Part shown: piece by piece, positions 34,787 through 44,700 of the stretch
Position numbering within the stretch: position 1 is the first letter of the stretch
Layout: each line of letters starts with the position of its first letter
Origin: Polynucleobacter sp. MG-6-Vaara-E2
GTDB taxonomy: Bacteria; Pseudomonadota; Gammaproteobacteria; Burkholderiales; Burkholderiaceae
NCBI RefSeq assembly: GCF_018687695.1
Contig: NZ_CP061303.1
Location: 682,001 to 746,000, forward strand
DNA: 64,000 nucleotides
Direction: 5' to 3'
Position numbers and translations under genes: made by a program
Notes under the pieces: generated by a model
Databases searched by the model: none
What the model saw: only the letters and a program-made list of their open reading frames with translations
What the model was told of the DNA's origin: nothing

Positions 34787-37171
34787 ATGCGTAAAGCAAA
34801 AGACTTGATGCCCCGCGAGGCGGATCGTTTAGGTACGGTTCAAGGACATCGAGATGGATTTGGATTTGTTATTCCTGATGATGGTGGTGAAGATATCTTT
34901 CTCTCTGAAAGAGAAATGTCCCGCGTCATGCACGGCGATAGAGTCAATGTCAGAGTATTAGGAGCCGATCGACGTGGTCGCCCTGAGGGTCAGATCGTTG
35001 AGGTCGTTTTGCATGCTAACAAAGTCGTCATTGGCCGTCTTCTCAATGAGAGCGGTGTGTTGATTGTTGCGCCTGAAGATAAGCGTATTGGCCATGACAT
35101 TTTGATTCCGCCAAAGGGTCAAGGACAGGCAAAGTTAGGCCAAGTCGTTAGCGTTGAGATTATTGACTACCCAGATAGCTATCGCCAAGCGGTAGGGCGG
35201 GTTGTAGAGGTCTTGGGTGAGATTGATGATCCTGGCATGGAAATCGAAATCGCTGTGCGTAAGTATGGCGTACCTCATGAGTTCTCAACTGCAGCTATGA
35301 AAGAGGCGGCGGCTTTACCTGATTCGGTTCAGCAAGAAGATTTGGAAGGTCGCGTAGATCTGCGTGATATACCGCTAGTGACGATTGATGGTGCCGATGC
35401 TCGAGATTTTGATGATGCTGTCTATTGCGAGCCAGTCATGTACGGCAAGACCAAGGCATGGCGTCTGATCGTGGCTATTGCTGACGTATCTCACTATGTA
35501 AAACCGGGCCATCCCCTGGACGATGAAGGCTTGCTACGCGCAACTTCAGTGTATTTCCCAAGACGGGTCATTCCGATGTTGCCAGAGAAGATCTCCAATG
35601 GTCTGTGCTCGCTTAACCCCAATGTCGATCGTCTCTGTATGGTTTGCGACTCTGTAGTCGATAACAACGGAGTGGTTTTGGCTTACCAGTTTTATCCAGC
35701 GGTCATGCATTCTGCACAGCGCTTTACCTATGACACCGTTTGGGAAATTCTCTCGAATAGTAAGGGTCCTGAGGCAGTGCGCTTTGCACAATTTCGTCCG
35801 CTATTAACCAATCTCTATTCTTTATTCAAGATTCTCTTGTCTGCTCGCGAGAAGCGTGGTGCTATCGAGTTTGAAACTACTGAAACCCAAATTATTAGCA
35901 ATGAGCTTGGCAAGATTTTGCGAATTGAGCCACGTCTCCGAAATGATGCACATCGCTTGATTGAAGAGTGCATGTTGACAGCAAACGTCTGCGCTGCCGA
36001 CTTCATTGAAAAGAACAAGCAATTAAGTCTGTATCGTGTGCATGGCGAGCCTTCTGAAGAGAAGCTTGTTACCCTGCGCCAAGTATTAAGAACCTCAGGT
36101 CTGTCTTTAGGTGGTGGAGAAAAACCAAAACCTCGTGACTTTGCAAAGTTGATGCGCGAAATTAAAGAGCGACCTGATGCCAATATGCTCCAATCGGTTG
36201 TTTTGCGCTCGATGCAGCAAGCGATGTATCAGCCCGATAATGAGGGTCACTTTGGTTTAGCGTATCCAGCCTACTCACACTTTACGAGTCCGATCCGTCG
36301 TTATCCAGACTTGTTGACCCATCGTGTGATTAAGTCAATCTTGCAGAAAAAGCCTTACGTTCCAGTATTGCCGCCAAAAGTACCTCTTAATCTCACATTG
36401 CCACGTAAGGGTAAGGGTAGAGAGAATGCCGTTAATGCTAAGAAATCCCAAAGCGATGCCAAAGCAGGTTTAGCTAAGGGCGCCAAGGCCCCAAAAGGTG
36501 CAAATGCAGCGATGCCGATTTGGGGTCAGTTGGGTGTTCACTGCTCTTCGAATGAGCGTCGTGCTGATGAGGCATCACGTGATGTAGAGGCATGGCTTAA
36601 GTGCTATTACATGCGTGACCATCTTGGCCAAGAATATGCCGGCACAGTCACTGGTGTAGCGAATTTTGGATTGTTCATTCAATTAGAGAATCTTTTTGTT
36701 GAAGGTATGGTTCACGTTACTGAATTAGGTGGTGACTACTTCCAATATGATGAGGCTCGCCAAGAATTACGCGGCGAGCGCACTGGTATTCGTTATCGCT
36801 TAGGCGATCGGATGCATGTTTTAGTTAGCCGCGTTGACTTAGACGCACGTAAGATTGAATTTAGTCTCGTGAAAAGTGGTGGGGCTGAAGGCGGAGGATC
36901 TTCTAGTCGCCGTCAATTGTTATTGGCTGCAGATACTGGTAGACCAAATAAGAAGGCTGCTCCGAATAAGAGTCGTCCAGCTCATAAGGTGCCTCAAAAG
37001 CCAAGTGGTATCAATGTGAATGCGGCTAAGTCTGCAGGCACCTTGGGTGCTACCCAGTCTAAGAGCAAGGCTAGCCGTAAGAATGGAAAGGCGAATAAGC
37101 CTGGCCGATCTGTTGGTAAGCCTGCTGGCACTAAACCACCAGTACGCAATACCAAGGCTAGACGTAAGTAA
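34787..37171 (+). CDS. rnr: Ribonuclease R
   Basis: 794-residue 3'-5' exoribonuclease that digests structured RNA. Cold-shock domains occupy about residues 15-140, the RNB catalytic domain about 195-590 with metal-binding D201, D207, D209 and D210 in DGADARDFDD, then an S1 domain and a Lys-rich tail from about 715. Two oddities stand out. The N-terminal winged-helix domain of E. coli RNase R (about 75 residues) is missing, and the strong ribosome site GAAGGA before the ATG argues that this is the true start. A Lys/Ala-rich insert of roughly 35-40 residues sits at about 525-578, within the RNB domain. It is followed by rlmB, a usual partner. Confidence 0.96.
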   Translation: MRKAKDLMPREADRLGTVQGHRDGFGFVIPDDGGEDIFLSEREMSRVMHGDRVNVRVLGADRRGRPEGQIVEVVLHANKVVIGRLLNESGVLIVAPEDKRIGHDILIPPKGQGQAKLGQVVSVEIIDYPDSYRQAVGRVVEVLGEIDDPGMEIEIAVRKYGVPHEFSTAAMKEAAALPDSVQQEDLEGRVDLRDIPLVTIDGADARDFDDAVYCEPVMYGKTKAWRLIVAIADVSHYVKPGHPLDDEGLLRATSVYFPRRVIPMLPEKISNGLCSLNPNVDRLCMVCDSVVDNNGVVLAYQFYPAVMHSAQRFTYDTVWEILSNSKGPEAVRFAQFRPLLTNLYSLFKILLSAREKRGAIEFETTETQIISNELGKILRIEPRLRNDAHRLIEECMLTANVCAADFIEKNKQLSLYRVHGEPSEEKLVTLRQVLRTSGLSLGGGEKPKPRDFAKLMREIKERPDANMLQSVVLRSMQQAMYQPDNEGHFGLAYPAYSHFTSPIRRYPDLLTHRVIKSILQKKPYVPVLPPKVPLNLTLPRKGKGRENAVNAKKSQSDAKAGLAKGAKAPKGANAAMPIWGQLGVHCSSNERRADEASRDVEAWLKCYYMRDHLGQEYAGTVTGVANFGLFIQLENLFVEGMVHVTELGGDYFQYDEARQELRGERTGIRYRLGDRMHVLVSRVDLDARKIEFSLVKSGGAEGGGSSSRRQLLLAADTGRPNKKAAPNKSRPAHKVPQKPSGINVNAAKSAGTLGATQSKSKASRKNGKANKPGRSVGKPAGTKPPVRNTKARRK

Positions 37172-37207
37172 ACGCCCAATAATGAGCAAGTAAAGATCAA
37201 GTAAAAG

Positions 37208-37963
37208 ATGAAACAAATATTAGTGGGATTTCATGCGGTTCAAGCGCGTTTACGCGTTGACCCCGATAGTCTGAAATCGGTCTATTTTGATCCGAGCCGC
37301 CGCGATCGACGCATGGGAGATTTTCTAAAGCAGGCTGAAGAGATTTTAGGTGAACGCTTGCATGCTGCTGATGCAGAGCGCCTACAAAAACTCACTGGTC
37401 ATGATCGTCACCAAGGCGTAGTTGCTTTGGCTGAAAAAATGACAATTGCTCGCACCATCACTGAAGTGATTGAGGATGTTGAAGGAGCCCAAGAGAAGCC
37501 TTTATTTTTGGTTCTGGACGGCGTGACTGACCCTCATAATTTTGGTGCCTGCCTACGGGTTGCCGATGGAGCAGGCGTAGACGCGGTAGTCATTCCGAAA
37601 GATCGCTCTGCCTCAATCAACGCAACAGTGAGCAAAGTATCTAGCGGAGCCTCTGAGGTCATGCCAGTGATTACCGTTACCAACCTCGTTCGTAGCATGA
37701 AAGAGATGCAGGAAGCAGGTGTTTGGTTAATCGGTACGGATGATGAGGCTACAAAATCAATTTATGACATTGATCTCACTGGCTCCATTGCCATCGTCAT
37801 GGGGGCTGAGGGTGAGGGTATGCGTCGCCTAACAAAAGAAACTTGTGATGAGCTTGTACGCATTCCAATGCAGGGTGTGGTCTCGAGTTTGAATGTATCT
37901 GTAGCGAGCGGCGTCTGTCTTTATGAGGCACTAAGACAGCGTCTTGCTAAAACTGCTAAATAA
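37208..37963 (+). CDS. rlmB: 23S rRNA (guanosine-2'-O-)-methyltransferase RlmB
   Basis: 251 residues, SpoU/TrmH family with a deep trefoil knot. RlmB methylates G2251 in the P-loop of 23S rRNA. An N-terminal L30e-like substrate domain is followed by motif 1 LDGVTDPHNFGACLRVADGAG, quoted in part, motif 2 VMGAEGEGMRR and motif 3 IPMQGVVSSLNVSVASG. The rnr-rlmB pair is also found in E. coli. Identification is certain. Confidence 0.97.
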   Translation: MKQILVGFHAVQARLRVDPDSLKSVYFDPSRRDRRMGDFLKQAEEILGERLHAADAERLQKLTGHDRHQGVVALAEKMTIARTITEVIEDVEGAQEKPLFLVLDGVTDPHNFGACLRVADGAGVDAVVIPKDRSASINATVSKVSSGASEVMPVITVTNLVRSMKEMQEAGVWLIGTDDEATKSIYDIDLTGSIAIVMGAEGEGMRRLTKETCDELVRIPMQGVVSSLNVSVASGVCLYEALRQRLAKTAK

Positions 37964-38002
37964 GCCTAAGCTGAATTGAGTCATTCACTAAAAGGGGCTT
38001 TT

Positions 38003-38188
38003 ATGAAATGCAATGTTGGTCACACCGATCGCGTTCTTCGTATGACGGTTGGCGTCACCCTGATGGGTTTGGCTGGGTTTGGAATCACAGGCCCGTGGGC
38101 TTGGATCGGAATTGCGTCTTTTTTAACCGGAGTACTTGGTTATTGCGGAGCGTATAGCATGCTCGGAATCAATACTGCTAAGAAGTAA
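38003..38188 (+). CDS. Small DUF2892-type inner-membrane protein
   Basis: 61 residues with two membrane helices (about 17-33 and 36-52) joined by a tight turn, and the N-terminal CNVGHTDRVLRMTVG motif that marks the DUF2892/YgaP transmembrane domain. In YgaP this domain is fused to a rhodanese; here it is alone. ATG 38003 has AAAGGGG about 8 bases upstream, better than the upstream in-frame TTG at 37976. Function is unknown. Confidence 0.85.
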   Translation: MKCNVGHTDRVLRMTVGVTLMGLAGFGITGPWAWIGIASFLTGVLGYCGAYSMLGINTAKK

Positions 38189-38197
38189 GCGCTGTGA

Positions 38198-38226
38198 ATG
38201 CTAGCCAATTACTTGGCTAGTAGCAT
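38198..38226. other. Hairpin at the convergent end of DUF2892 gene and tal
   Basis: CTAGCCAA-TTAC-TTGGCTAG at 38201-38220 is a perfect 8-base stem that can extend through ATGC/GCAT with a bulge. It contains the tal stop codon. No long T run follows on either strand, so it may be a weak terminator or a 3'-end stabiliser for both transcripts. Confidence 0.45.
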
Positions 38227-39186
38227 CTCTAACTTTTCTGTATCGATGCAGAAATTGCGAATCCCTTCTGCTAGCTTTTCTGTTGCCATCGCATCATTAT
38301 TCAGTTGCAATCTAAAGCTTGACTCATCTAACTTGAGCTGCACAATATTCTCAGCACTCAAAGCTGCTTTGGCATTAGCAGAATCCAATTTTTTGTTAAC
38401 CACTCCAGTAGCCGCACTTAAATCAGCCAATAGCTCTGGGCTAATGGTAAGCAGGTCGCAACCAGCGAGTTCAAGAATCTGACTAGTGTTGCGAAAGCTC
38501 GCACCCATAATCTCTGTAGCAATCCTAAAGTGCTTGTAATAGTGAAAGATGCGTTTGACTGAAGTTACGCCTGGATCATTGGCTCCACCATTATTGACAT
38601 CGCTCCAATTGGCGCCTAATTTGGCCTTGTACCAATCCGTAATCCGCCCGACGAATGGAGAAATCAATTTTGCATTTGCAGCACCACATGCAGCTGCTTG
38701 CACAAGCGAGAAGAGTAGGGTCATATTGCAATGAATTCCTTCTGCCTCTAATTGTTTTGCTGCGGCAATGCCTTCCCAGGTACCAGCTAATTTAATTAGG
38801 ATGCGCTTGCGGTCAATGTCATGAGACTCATACAAGCTAATCAAGTGTTTCGCCTTGGCAACTGTAGCTTGGGTATCAAAAGATAATCGGGCGTCGACTT
38901 CAGTCGAAACGCGACCAGGAACAATCTTTAAAATTTCTAGGCCAAAAGCGACCAAGATGTAATCCACTAATTCAGTGGGGCTCATTCCTGGGTGAGCAGC
39001 TTTTACTGAGTTCACCAGAGACTGATAATTACTTTGCTGAGCAGCTTTGAGAATGAGGGAGGGGTTGGTCGTAGCATCCTGAGGTTGAAAGGCCTGCATA
39101 CGCTCAAAATCACCAGTGTCGGCAACGACCGTGGTCAGTTTCTTGAGTTGCTCTAGTTGACTGGAGGCTGAGGACGCGCTGTTCAT
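38209..39186 (-). CDS. tal: Transaldolase
   Basis: 325 residues, TalB subfamily. Transaldolase moves a dihydroxyacetone unit between sugar phosphates in the non-oxidative pentose-phosphate pathway through a lysine Schiff base. DATTNPSLILKAAQ near residue 38, RILIKLAGTWEGI (active-site Lys near 132) and CNMTLLFSLVQAAACG are diagnostic. It is divergent from rpiA, another enzyme of the same pathway, with a shared 112-base control region. Identification is certain. Confidence 0.98.
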   Translation of the reverse strand: MNSASSASSQLEQLKKLTTVVADTGDFERMQAFQPQDATTNPSLILKAAQQSNYQSLVNSVKAAHPGMSPTELVDYILVAFGLEILKIVPGRVSTEVDARLSFDTQATVAKAKHLISLYESHDIDRKRILIKLAGTWEGIAAAKQLEAEGIHCNMTLLFSLVQAAACGAANAKLISPFVGRITDWYKAKLGANWSDVNNGGANDPGVTSVKRIFHYYKHFRIATEIMGASFRNTSQILELAGCDLLTISPELLADLSAATGVVNKKLDSANAKAALSAENIVQLKLDESSFRLQLNNDAMATEKLAEGIRNFCIDTEKLEMLLAK

Positions 39187-39234
39187 AGTTGGATGACTCT
39201 GATTGAGAAGTTTCTATAGTGAGTTGCTTATGAA

Positions 39235-39246
39235 TATCATATGATA
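39235..39246. promoter_or_regulatory. Perfect 12-base palindrome between tal and rpiA
   Basis: TATCATATGATA lies in the divergent region, about 50 bases from the tal start and 55 from rpiA. A second palindrome, ACTACGTAGT, is at 39256-39265. Either could be an operator serving both genes; no regulator can be named. Confidence 0.35.
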
Positions 39247-39252
39247 GATGCA

Positions 39253-39280
39253 TTGACTACGTAGTTTTATAAAAGATATA
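39253..39280 (+). promoter_or_regulatory. Probable sigma-70 promoter of rpiA
   Basis: TTGACT at 39253-39258 and GATATA at 39275-39280 are 16 bases apart. The palindrome ACTACGTAGT overlaps the downstream half of the -35, a position suited to repression. Confidence 0.45.
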
Positions 39281-39298
39281 AGGGCGTTTAGCATAGAT

Positions 39299-40009
39299 AT
39301 GAATCAGGATCAACTCAAGCAACTGGTAGGCGAGGCAGCTCGCGACGAGGTATTGAAACTGCCTGCTGGGCAAATCCTGGGGGTTGGCACTGGTTCTACT
39401 GCCAACTGCTTTATAGATGCCTTGGCCCCTCATAAAGATCATTTTGCGGGAACGGTTTCTAGCTCGAATGCCACCACCGAGCGATTGCTCAAGCATGGCT
39501 TTAAGGTGCTTGACCCCAATGATGTCCTCAGTCTGCCGGCCTATGTTGATGGTGCTGATGAAATTGATCCTGCCGGTCATATGATAAAAGGTGGGGGCGG
39601 TGCGCTGACTCGGGAAAAAATCATCGCCTCCATGGCCAAGCAATTCATTTGTATTTGCGACTCTTCTAAACAGGTGTCCGTACTTGGCAACTTCGCACTT
39701 CCTGTAGAAATCATTCCGCTTGCTAAAGGGGTAGTGTGTAGAGAGCTCGAAAAGTTTGGCGGCAAAGTCACTTTGCGTTTGGCAAAGAACACTCGTGCAG
39801 ATCTCGATCAAACTCCAAGTGAGCCGTTTGTAACTGATAACGGTGGTTGGATCTTGGATGTAGCAGGCTTACAAATTACCGACCCCAGCAAAATGGAATC
39901 TCAGATCAATCAAATCGCCGGTGTGATTACCGTTGGATTATTTGCTAAAGAAAAAGCCAATATCTTGCTGGTGAGTAATGCTTCTGGCGTCAGTCGCATA
40001 GCACTCTAA
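39299..40009 (+). CDS. rpiA: Ribose-5-phosphate isomerase A
   Basis: 236 residues. RpiA interconverts ribose-5-phosphate and ribulose-5-phosphate. LGVGTGSTANCFIDAL near the N-terminus binds phosphate, YVDGADEIDPAGHMIKGGGGA carries the catalytic Asp residues (quoted in part), and TREKI follows. Length is slightly above the E. coli enzyme (219). The start is set by the family N-terminus (DQLKQLVGEAA). It ends just before a hairpin shared with the convergent yggX gene. Confidence 0.98.
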   Translation: MNQDQLKQLVGEAARDEVLKLPAGQILGVGTGSTANCFIDALAPHKDHFAGTVSSSNATTERLLKHGFKVLDPNDVLSLPAYVDGADEIDPAGHMIKGGGGALTREKIIASMAKQFICICDSSKQVSVLGNFALPVEIIPLAKGVVCRELEKFGGKVTLRLAKNTRADLDQTPSEPFVTDNGGWILDVAGLQITDPSKMESQINQIAGVITVGLFAKEKANILLVSNASGVSRIAL

Positions 40010-40038
40010 AAAGTAATTTAAAAATAAAGACAAATAAA

Positions 40039-40065
40039 AAACCGACGGGGCATCCCCATCGGTTT
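40039..40065 (-). terminator. Terminator at the rpiA/yggX convergence
   Basis: AAACCGA-C-GGGG-CAT-CCCC-A-TCGGTTT forms a strong hairpin with one internal mismatch. On the minus strand it is followed by a T-rich run (TTTTTT after the stem), so it ends the argA-yggX transcript; on the plus side TTTATT gives weaker termination for rpiA. It overlaps the yggX stop codon. Confidence 0.75.
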
Positions 40066-40336
40066 ATTCGGCTGGCGGTACGTAGCCTTGCGCCATATCA
40101 GCGCCGCCTTCAAAGAAGTACTTTTCAACTTGCTTTAACAGGTATTGGCGAGCACGAGGATCGGCCATATTGAGGCGGTTTTCGTTAATCAACATAGTTT
40201 GTTGCTTTAACCAAGCAGCCCAAGCCTCTTTAGAAACTTGATTCCAAATCTTTTTGCCCAATTCACCAGGAAGCGGAGCGAAATCCATGCCTTCTGCTTC
40301 TTTATTGAGTTTGATGCATTGAACCATCCGTGCCAT
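40064..40336 (-). CDS. Probable Fe(2+)-trafficking protein YggX
   Basis: 90 residues, exact length of the YggX family. The MVQCIKLNKEAEGMDFAPLPG block (quoted in part: MVQCIKLNKEAEGMDF) with a single conserved Cys, the WLKQQTMLINENRLN helix and the closing KYFFEGG are characteristic. YggX protects iron-sulfur enzymes during oxidative stress and is proposed to shuttle iron to cluster assembly. It lies 32 bases downstream of argA on the same strand and is probably co-transcribed with it. Confidence 0.95.
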   Translation of the reverse strand: MARMVQCIKLNKEAEGMDFAPLPGELGKKIWNQVSKEAWAAWLKQQTMLINENRLNMADPRARQYLLKQVEKYFFEGGADMAQGYVPPAE

Positions 40337-40368
40337 CTGTAATGCCTTTCTAATATTGCTGATATTTC

Positions 40369-41733
40369 TTAAAGATCTTTGGTTAACACCATGGACTTGC
40401 GGTCCCAGTTGTAAATTTGCTTTCTTTCTTCCGGCAAGTCATCCACTGTAGCCCGCTTAAAGCCGCGCTTGAGGAACCAGTGCTCAGTTCTAGTAGTGAG
40501 GACAAATAATTTTTTGATGCCTTCTTGCTTGGCTCTCATCTCAACACGTTTGAGCAAACGCTCGCCGTCACCAGACCCTTGAACATCTGGGTCTACCGCG
40601 AGACAGGCTAATTCACCAACACCATTGGGGAACGGGAAGAGGGCGGCGCAACCGAATAGAACACGGTCATGCTCAATCACGGAAAAGCGCTGAATATCAC
40701 GCTCAATCACGTCTTGCCCGCGAGCGGCCAAAATACCTTCTTCTTCCAGCGGCATCGTGAGTTGCAATATGCCGCCCACATCATCTTGATTGGCTTCGCG
40801 TAGATTCTCAATATCGGAAGACGCCAACATCATGCCAATGCCATCGTGGGTAAAGAGTTCTTCTAATAGGGCGCCATCTTGATTGCATGGCAAGAAGTGA
40901 ACTCGGCTCACGCCAGCGCGAATGGCTTTGCCAGCAATGTTGAGCAAGCCCTTCATGCCCAGATCAAGATCTTTATTCAGTGCAACGTACTCTTGCAGCT
41001 GCGGCATAGAAAGTTCAGTAATGAGGTCACCCTCAGCATCATGTAAGCCCTCGTAAGGACTTAAGAAAATCAGCTTGTCGGCTTTAAGAGCGACCGCAGT
41101 AGAGGCTGCTACATCTTCGTAAGCTAAGTTAAATGCCTGGCCTGTTGGCGAGAAGCCTAAAGGAGAAAGTAAAACAATTTTATTGCTGTCAAGCGATAAC
41201 TTAATGGAGGTGGAGTCAACCTTACGTACTAAACCGGTATGAATATAGTCAACACCTTCAACAACACCTACCGGCATTGCAGTAATAAAGTTTCCTGAAA
41301 TCACTGAGATACGAGAACCCGCCATTGGCGTGTTTGGAAGGCCGCGGCTAAATGCTGCTTCGATATCCAGACGCAATTCACCAGCAGCTTCTTTAACACA
41401 CTCCAGAGCGGCCGCATCGGTAATCCGATAGCTGTGCATTGCACTTTTACCAAACTTGCTCTTAATCTTGCGCAGCATGAGTTGTTCTTCAATCTGCGGA
41501 CGAATACCGTGGACTAAAACAATCCGCATGCCCATGGCATGCAACATCGCAATATCTTCGATGAGGTTCTCAAGGCCGATTTCTTGAACGAGTTCACCAG
41601 CAAAGGCGATAACAAAGGTCTTTTCGCGGAAGCTATGAATATAGGGCGCAACATCGCGCAACCACCCTACAAAGGGGAAGTTGGAGGTAGATTCTTCAGC
41701 GCTTGGCGCCTGGTTTGGTGCATTTGTCGGCAT
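40369..41733 (-). CDS. argA: N-acetylglutamate synthase ArgA
   Basis: 454 residues. Classical ArgA has an N-terminal amino-acid-kinase-like domain (about 1-300; FVIAFAGELVQ and VHGIRPQIE) that binds arginine for feedback, and a C-terminal GNAT domain (about 305-454; LAVDPDVQGSGDGERLLKRV binds acetyl-CoA) that makes N-acetylglutamate, the first step of arginine synthesis. Length fits. It is divergent from hrpA with only 17 bases between start codons, so the promoters must lie inside the coding regions. Confidence 0.96.
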   Translation of the reverse strand: MPTNAPNQAPSAEESTSNFPFVGWLRDVAPYIHSFREKTFVIAFAGELVQEIGLENLIEDIAMLHAMGMRIVLVHGIRPQIEEQLMLRKIKSKFGKSAMHSYRITDAAALECVKEAAGELRLDIEAAFSRGLPNTPMAGSRISVISGNFITAMPVGVVEGVDYIHTGLVRKVDSTSIKLSLDSNKIVLLSPLGFSPTGQAFNLAYEDVAASTAVALKADKLIFLSPYEGLHDAEGDLITELSMPQLQEYVALNKDLDLGMKGLLNIAGKAIRAGVSRVHFLPCNQDGALLEELFTHDGIGMMLASSDIENLREANQDDVGGILQLTMPLEEEGILAARGQDVIERDIQRFSVIEHDRVLFGCAALFPFPNGVGELACLAVDPDVQGSGDGERLLKRVEMRAKQEGIKKLFVLTTRTEHWFLKRGFKRATVDDLPEERKQIYNWDRKSMVLTKDL

Positions 41734-41750
41734 AGTGAGAAAATTATAGG

Positions 41751-44700
41751 GTGCAAGAGCTCATAAACCAACAAAAACCCAAACCAATCACTAAGCCTGT
41801 GCCTGCTTCCAACACCGGACGCCGGCTTGATATCCGCTTTCCGGAAGAATTACCCGTCTCTGGTCAGCGTCAGTTAATCAAGGATGCCTTGCAGAGCCAC
41901 CAGGTGGTGATTGTGTGCGGTGAGACTGGCTCAGGTAAGACTACCCAGCTACCCAAGATTTGTTTGGACCTAGGGCGGGGCACGATCAATGGTGGCAAGC
42001 TCATTGGCCATACTCAGCCACGACGTATTGCAGCCACAGCAACTGCTAAGCGCATCGCCCAAGAACTAGGTTCACCAATTGGCCAAGATGTGGGCTATCA
42101 GGTGCGCTTTGCAGATAAGACCAGTCATACCGCCTCCATTAAGTTGATGACGGACGGCATCTTGTTGGCAGAGACTCAGAGGGACCCTCAGCTCAAGGCT
42201 TATGACACGCTCATCATTGACGAAGCACACGAACGCAGTCTGAATATTGATTTCTTATTGGGGTACTTAAGACAGTTACTGCCTAAGCGACCTGACCTCA
42301 AGCTCATTATTACGTCTGCGACGATTGATGCTCAGCGCTTTGCTGAGCACTTTGCGATGAATGGCAAAGTTGCCCCGGTCATTGAAGTGAGTGGCAGATT
42401 ATTTCCGGTAGAGCAGCGCTATTCACCGCTAGAGCCAGACACCAAGCCTGACGGCAAAAAAGAATCAAAGACTGCCAAAGAAATTCCCGATGCAGTTGCA
42501 GAAGAAATCGCTAAGGTCTGGCGCGAAGGTACAAGTGGGGCGGGAGATGTTCTAGTCTTTTTGCCTGGTGAGCGCGAGATACGGGATTGCGCAGAAGCGT
42601 TACGAAAAGATCACGTACTGCAACAACGCTTTCATCCGGAAGTATTAAGTCTCTTTGCACGTCAATCAGTAGCAGAACAAGAACGTGTCTTTTCTCCTGG
42701 AAACGGTCGTCGCATTATTTTGACCACCAACGTTGCTGAGACTTCCTTAACGGTTCCTAACATTCGCTATGTAATTGATAGTGGCCTAGCAAGAGTAAAG
42801 CGCTATTCCTATCGTAACAAGGTGGAACAACTCCAGATTGAGCCAATCTCGCAAGCGGCCGCCAATCAACGGGCGGGGCGTTGCGGACGTGTCTCAGATG
42901 GTATCTGTGTGCGGCTTTATAGCGAGCAGGACTATCAAAGCCGCCCTAAATTTACTGATCCAGAAATTCTGCGTAGCTCATTAGCGGCAGTCTTACTGCG
43001 CATGAGCTCATTACGCTTATCCAAAATTCAGCATTTCCCATTTATTGATAAGCCATTGGGCAGGGCAATTGCCGATGGTGTGCAGTTACTGGATGAGTTG
43101 GGGGCAATTGAGTTTGATGAAGCGCAAGCTGGTGATGGCAAAGACATCAACAATAGTTTCAAGCTCACCCAGATCGGTAAGCAGCTTGCTGATCTTCCGC
43201 TTGATCCTCGTATCGGCCGAATGCTATTAACCGCTAAAGAACAGAATGCATTAAAAGAAGTCACTATTATTGCTTCAGCCTTAGCTACTCAAGATCCGCG
43301 TGAACGACCAATGGATCAAGGGGCTGCTGCAGACCAAGCACATTTGCAGTTTGCCGATGAACGTTCTGAGTTCCTTAGCTTTGTAAAGCTGTGGAATTGG
43401 TACCAAGATGCCCTGCAACATAAACATAGCAATCGTCAGTTAGAAAATCTTTGCCGCAGTAAATTTTTATCACCAAGGCGTTTGCGTGAATGGCGTGATG
43501 TTCATGGACAACTCCACACCATGTTAGGTGAAAAGGGCTGGAAAGAAAATGCTAGCCCAGCAACTTATGAGCAGGTGCATTTGTCATTGCTCAATGGCTT
43601 ATTGGGTTACGTTGCTAAAAAAGAAGAGGATGAAAAATCGCAGGATCGCAATAGCAAGACGGGCGGTTATGTGGGTGCTCGCGGTATTCGCCCTTTTATC
43701 TGGCCAGGCTCGACCATTGGCAAAAAAGGAGGCGCGTGGATCTTGGCGGGTGAGTTGCAAGAGACAAGCCGCATGTATGCTCGCACGATTGCTAAGATCG
43801 AACCGCAATGGGTTGAGAAAGTTGCCGGCCATCGTCTGATCAAGTCTTTGAGTGACCCCTTTTGGGACAACCGCCAAGGCGAGGTATTGGTCTTTGAGCG
43901 TGGCACTCTATATGGTTTGCCGATTTATCACGGGCGCCGCGTGCGTTATGAGCCGCACAATCCAGAAGAAGCCCGCGAGTTATTCATTCGACAGGCGCTG
44001 GTGCAAGAAGAAATGTTTGGGCGCATGGACACCCCAGCACTTCAACGCGAGACTGAAGCTGATGCCAAGAAAAAATATTCTGGTACGTTCGGTTTCTTTT
44101 GGCATAACCGTCGTCTGATTAAAGAAATCGAAGCATTAGAGCATCGTTCACGTCGCCCAGATGTATTGGTGGATGATGATTTGCTTTTTGCTTTCTATGA
44201 GTCGCGCATTCCCAAAGGTGTTTGTAATCGAGAAGGCCTTAAGGCTCATCTCAAAAAGACCCCAGATCTTGATGCTCAGCTTCGCTTGGAAAAGGCTGAC
44301 CTCATGCGCCATGAGGCTGCAGGAATTACCGTAGACCGCTATCCGAAAGTCATGAAGGTAGGGGGTGCAGAGCTCAATCTCACCTATCACTTTGAACCAG
44401 GCAGCCCCAAGGATGGTGTCACTCTGGTAATTCCTCTGGCACAACTCAATCAAGTTGATGGTCGTCGTTGTGAATGGCTTGTGCCAGGGATGTGCGAAGA
44501 GAAGATTCTGCTCTTACTAAAAACCTTGCCACAGAAGCTACGGCGCCATTGTGTGCCATTGCCTGATTACGCCAAATCCTATTTAGAGCGAAAGCTCGAT
44601 TCCAATCAATTTGGTGTCGGAGATTTTTTAGATAGCTTAATAGAGGACATTCGCAAAGAACGTGGACTAGAAATCAAACGAACGGATTTCAGGCCCGAAG

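Noticed and set aside
39257..39811. 184-codon minus-strand ORF opposite rpiA
   Set aside because: It lies almost wholly antisense to a certain gene, has no ribosome site and reads as low-order sequence.
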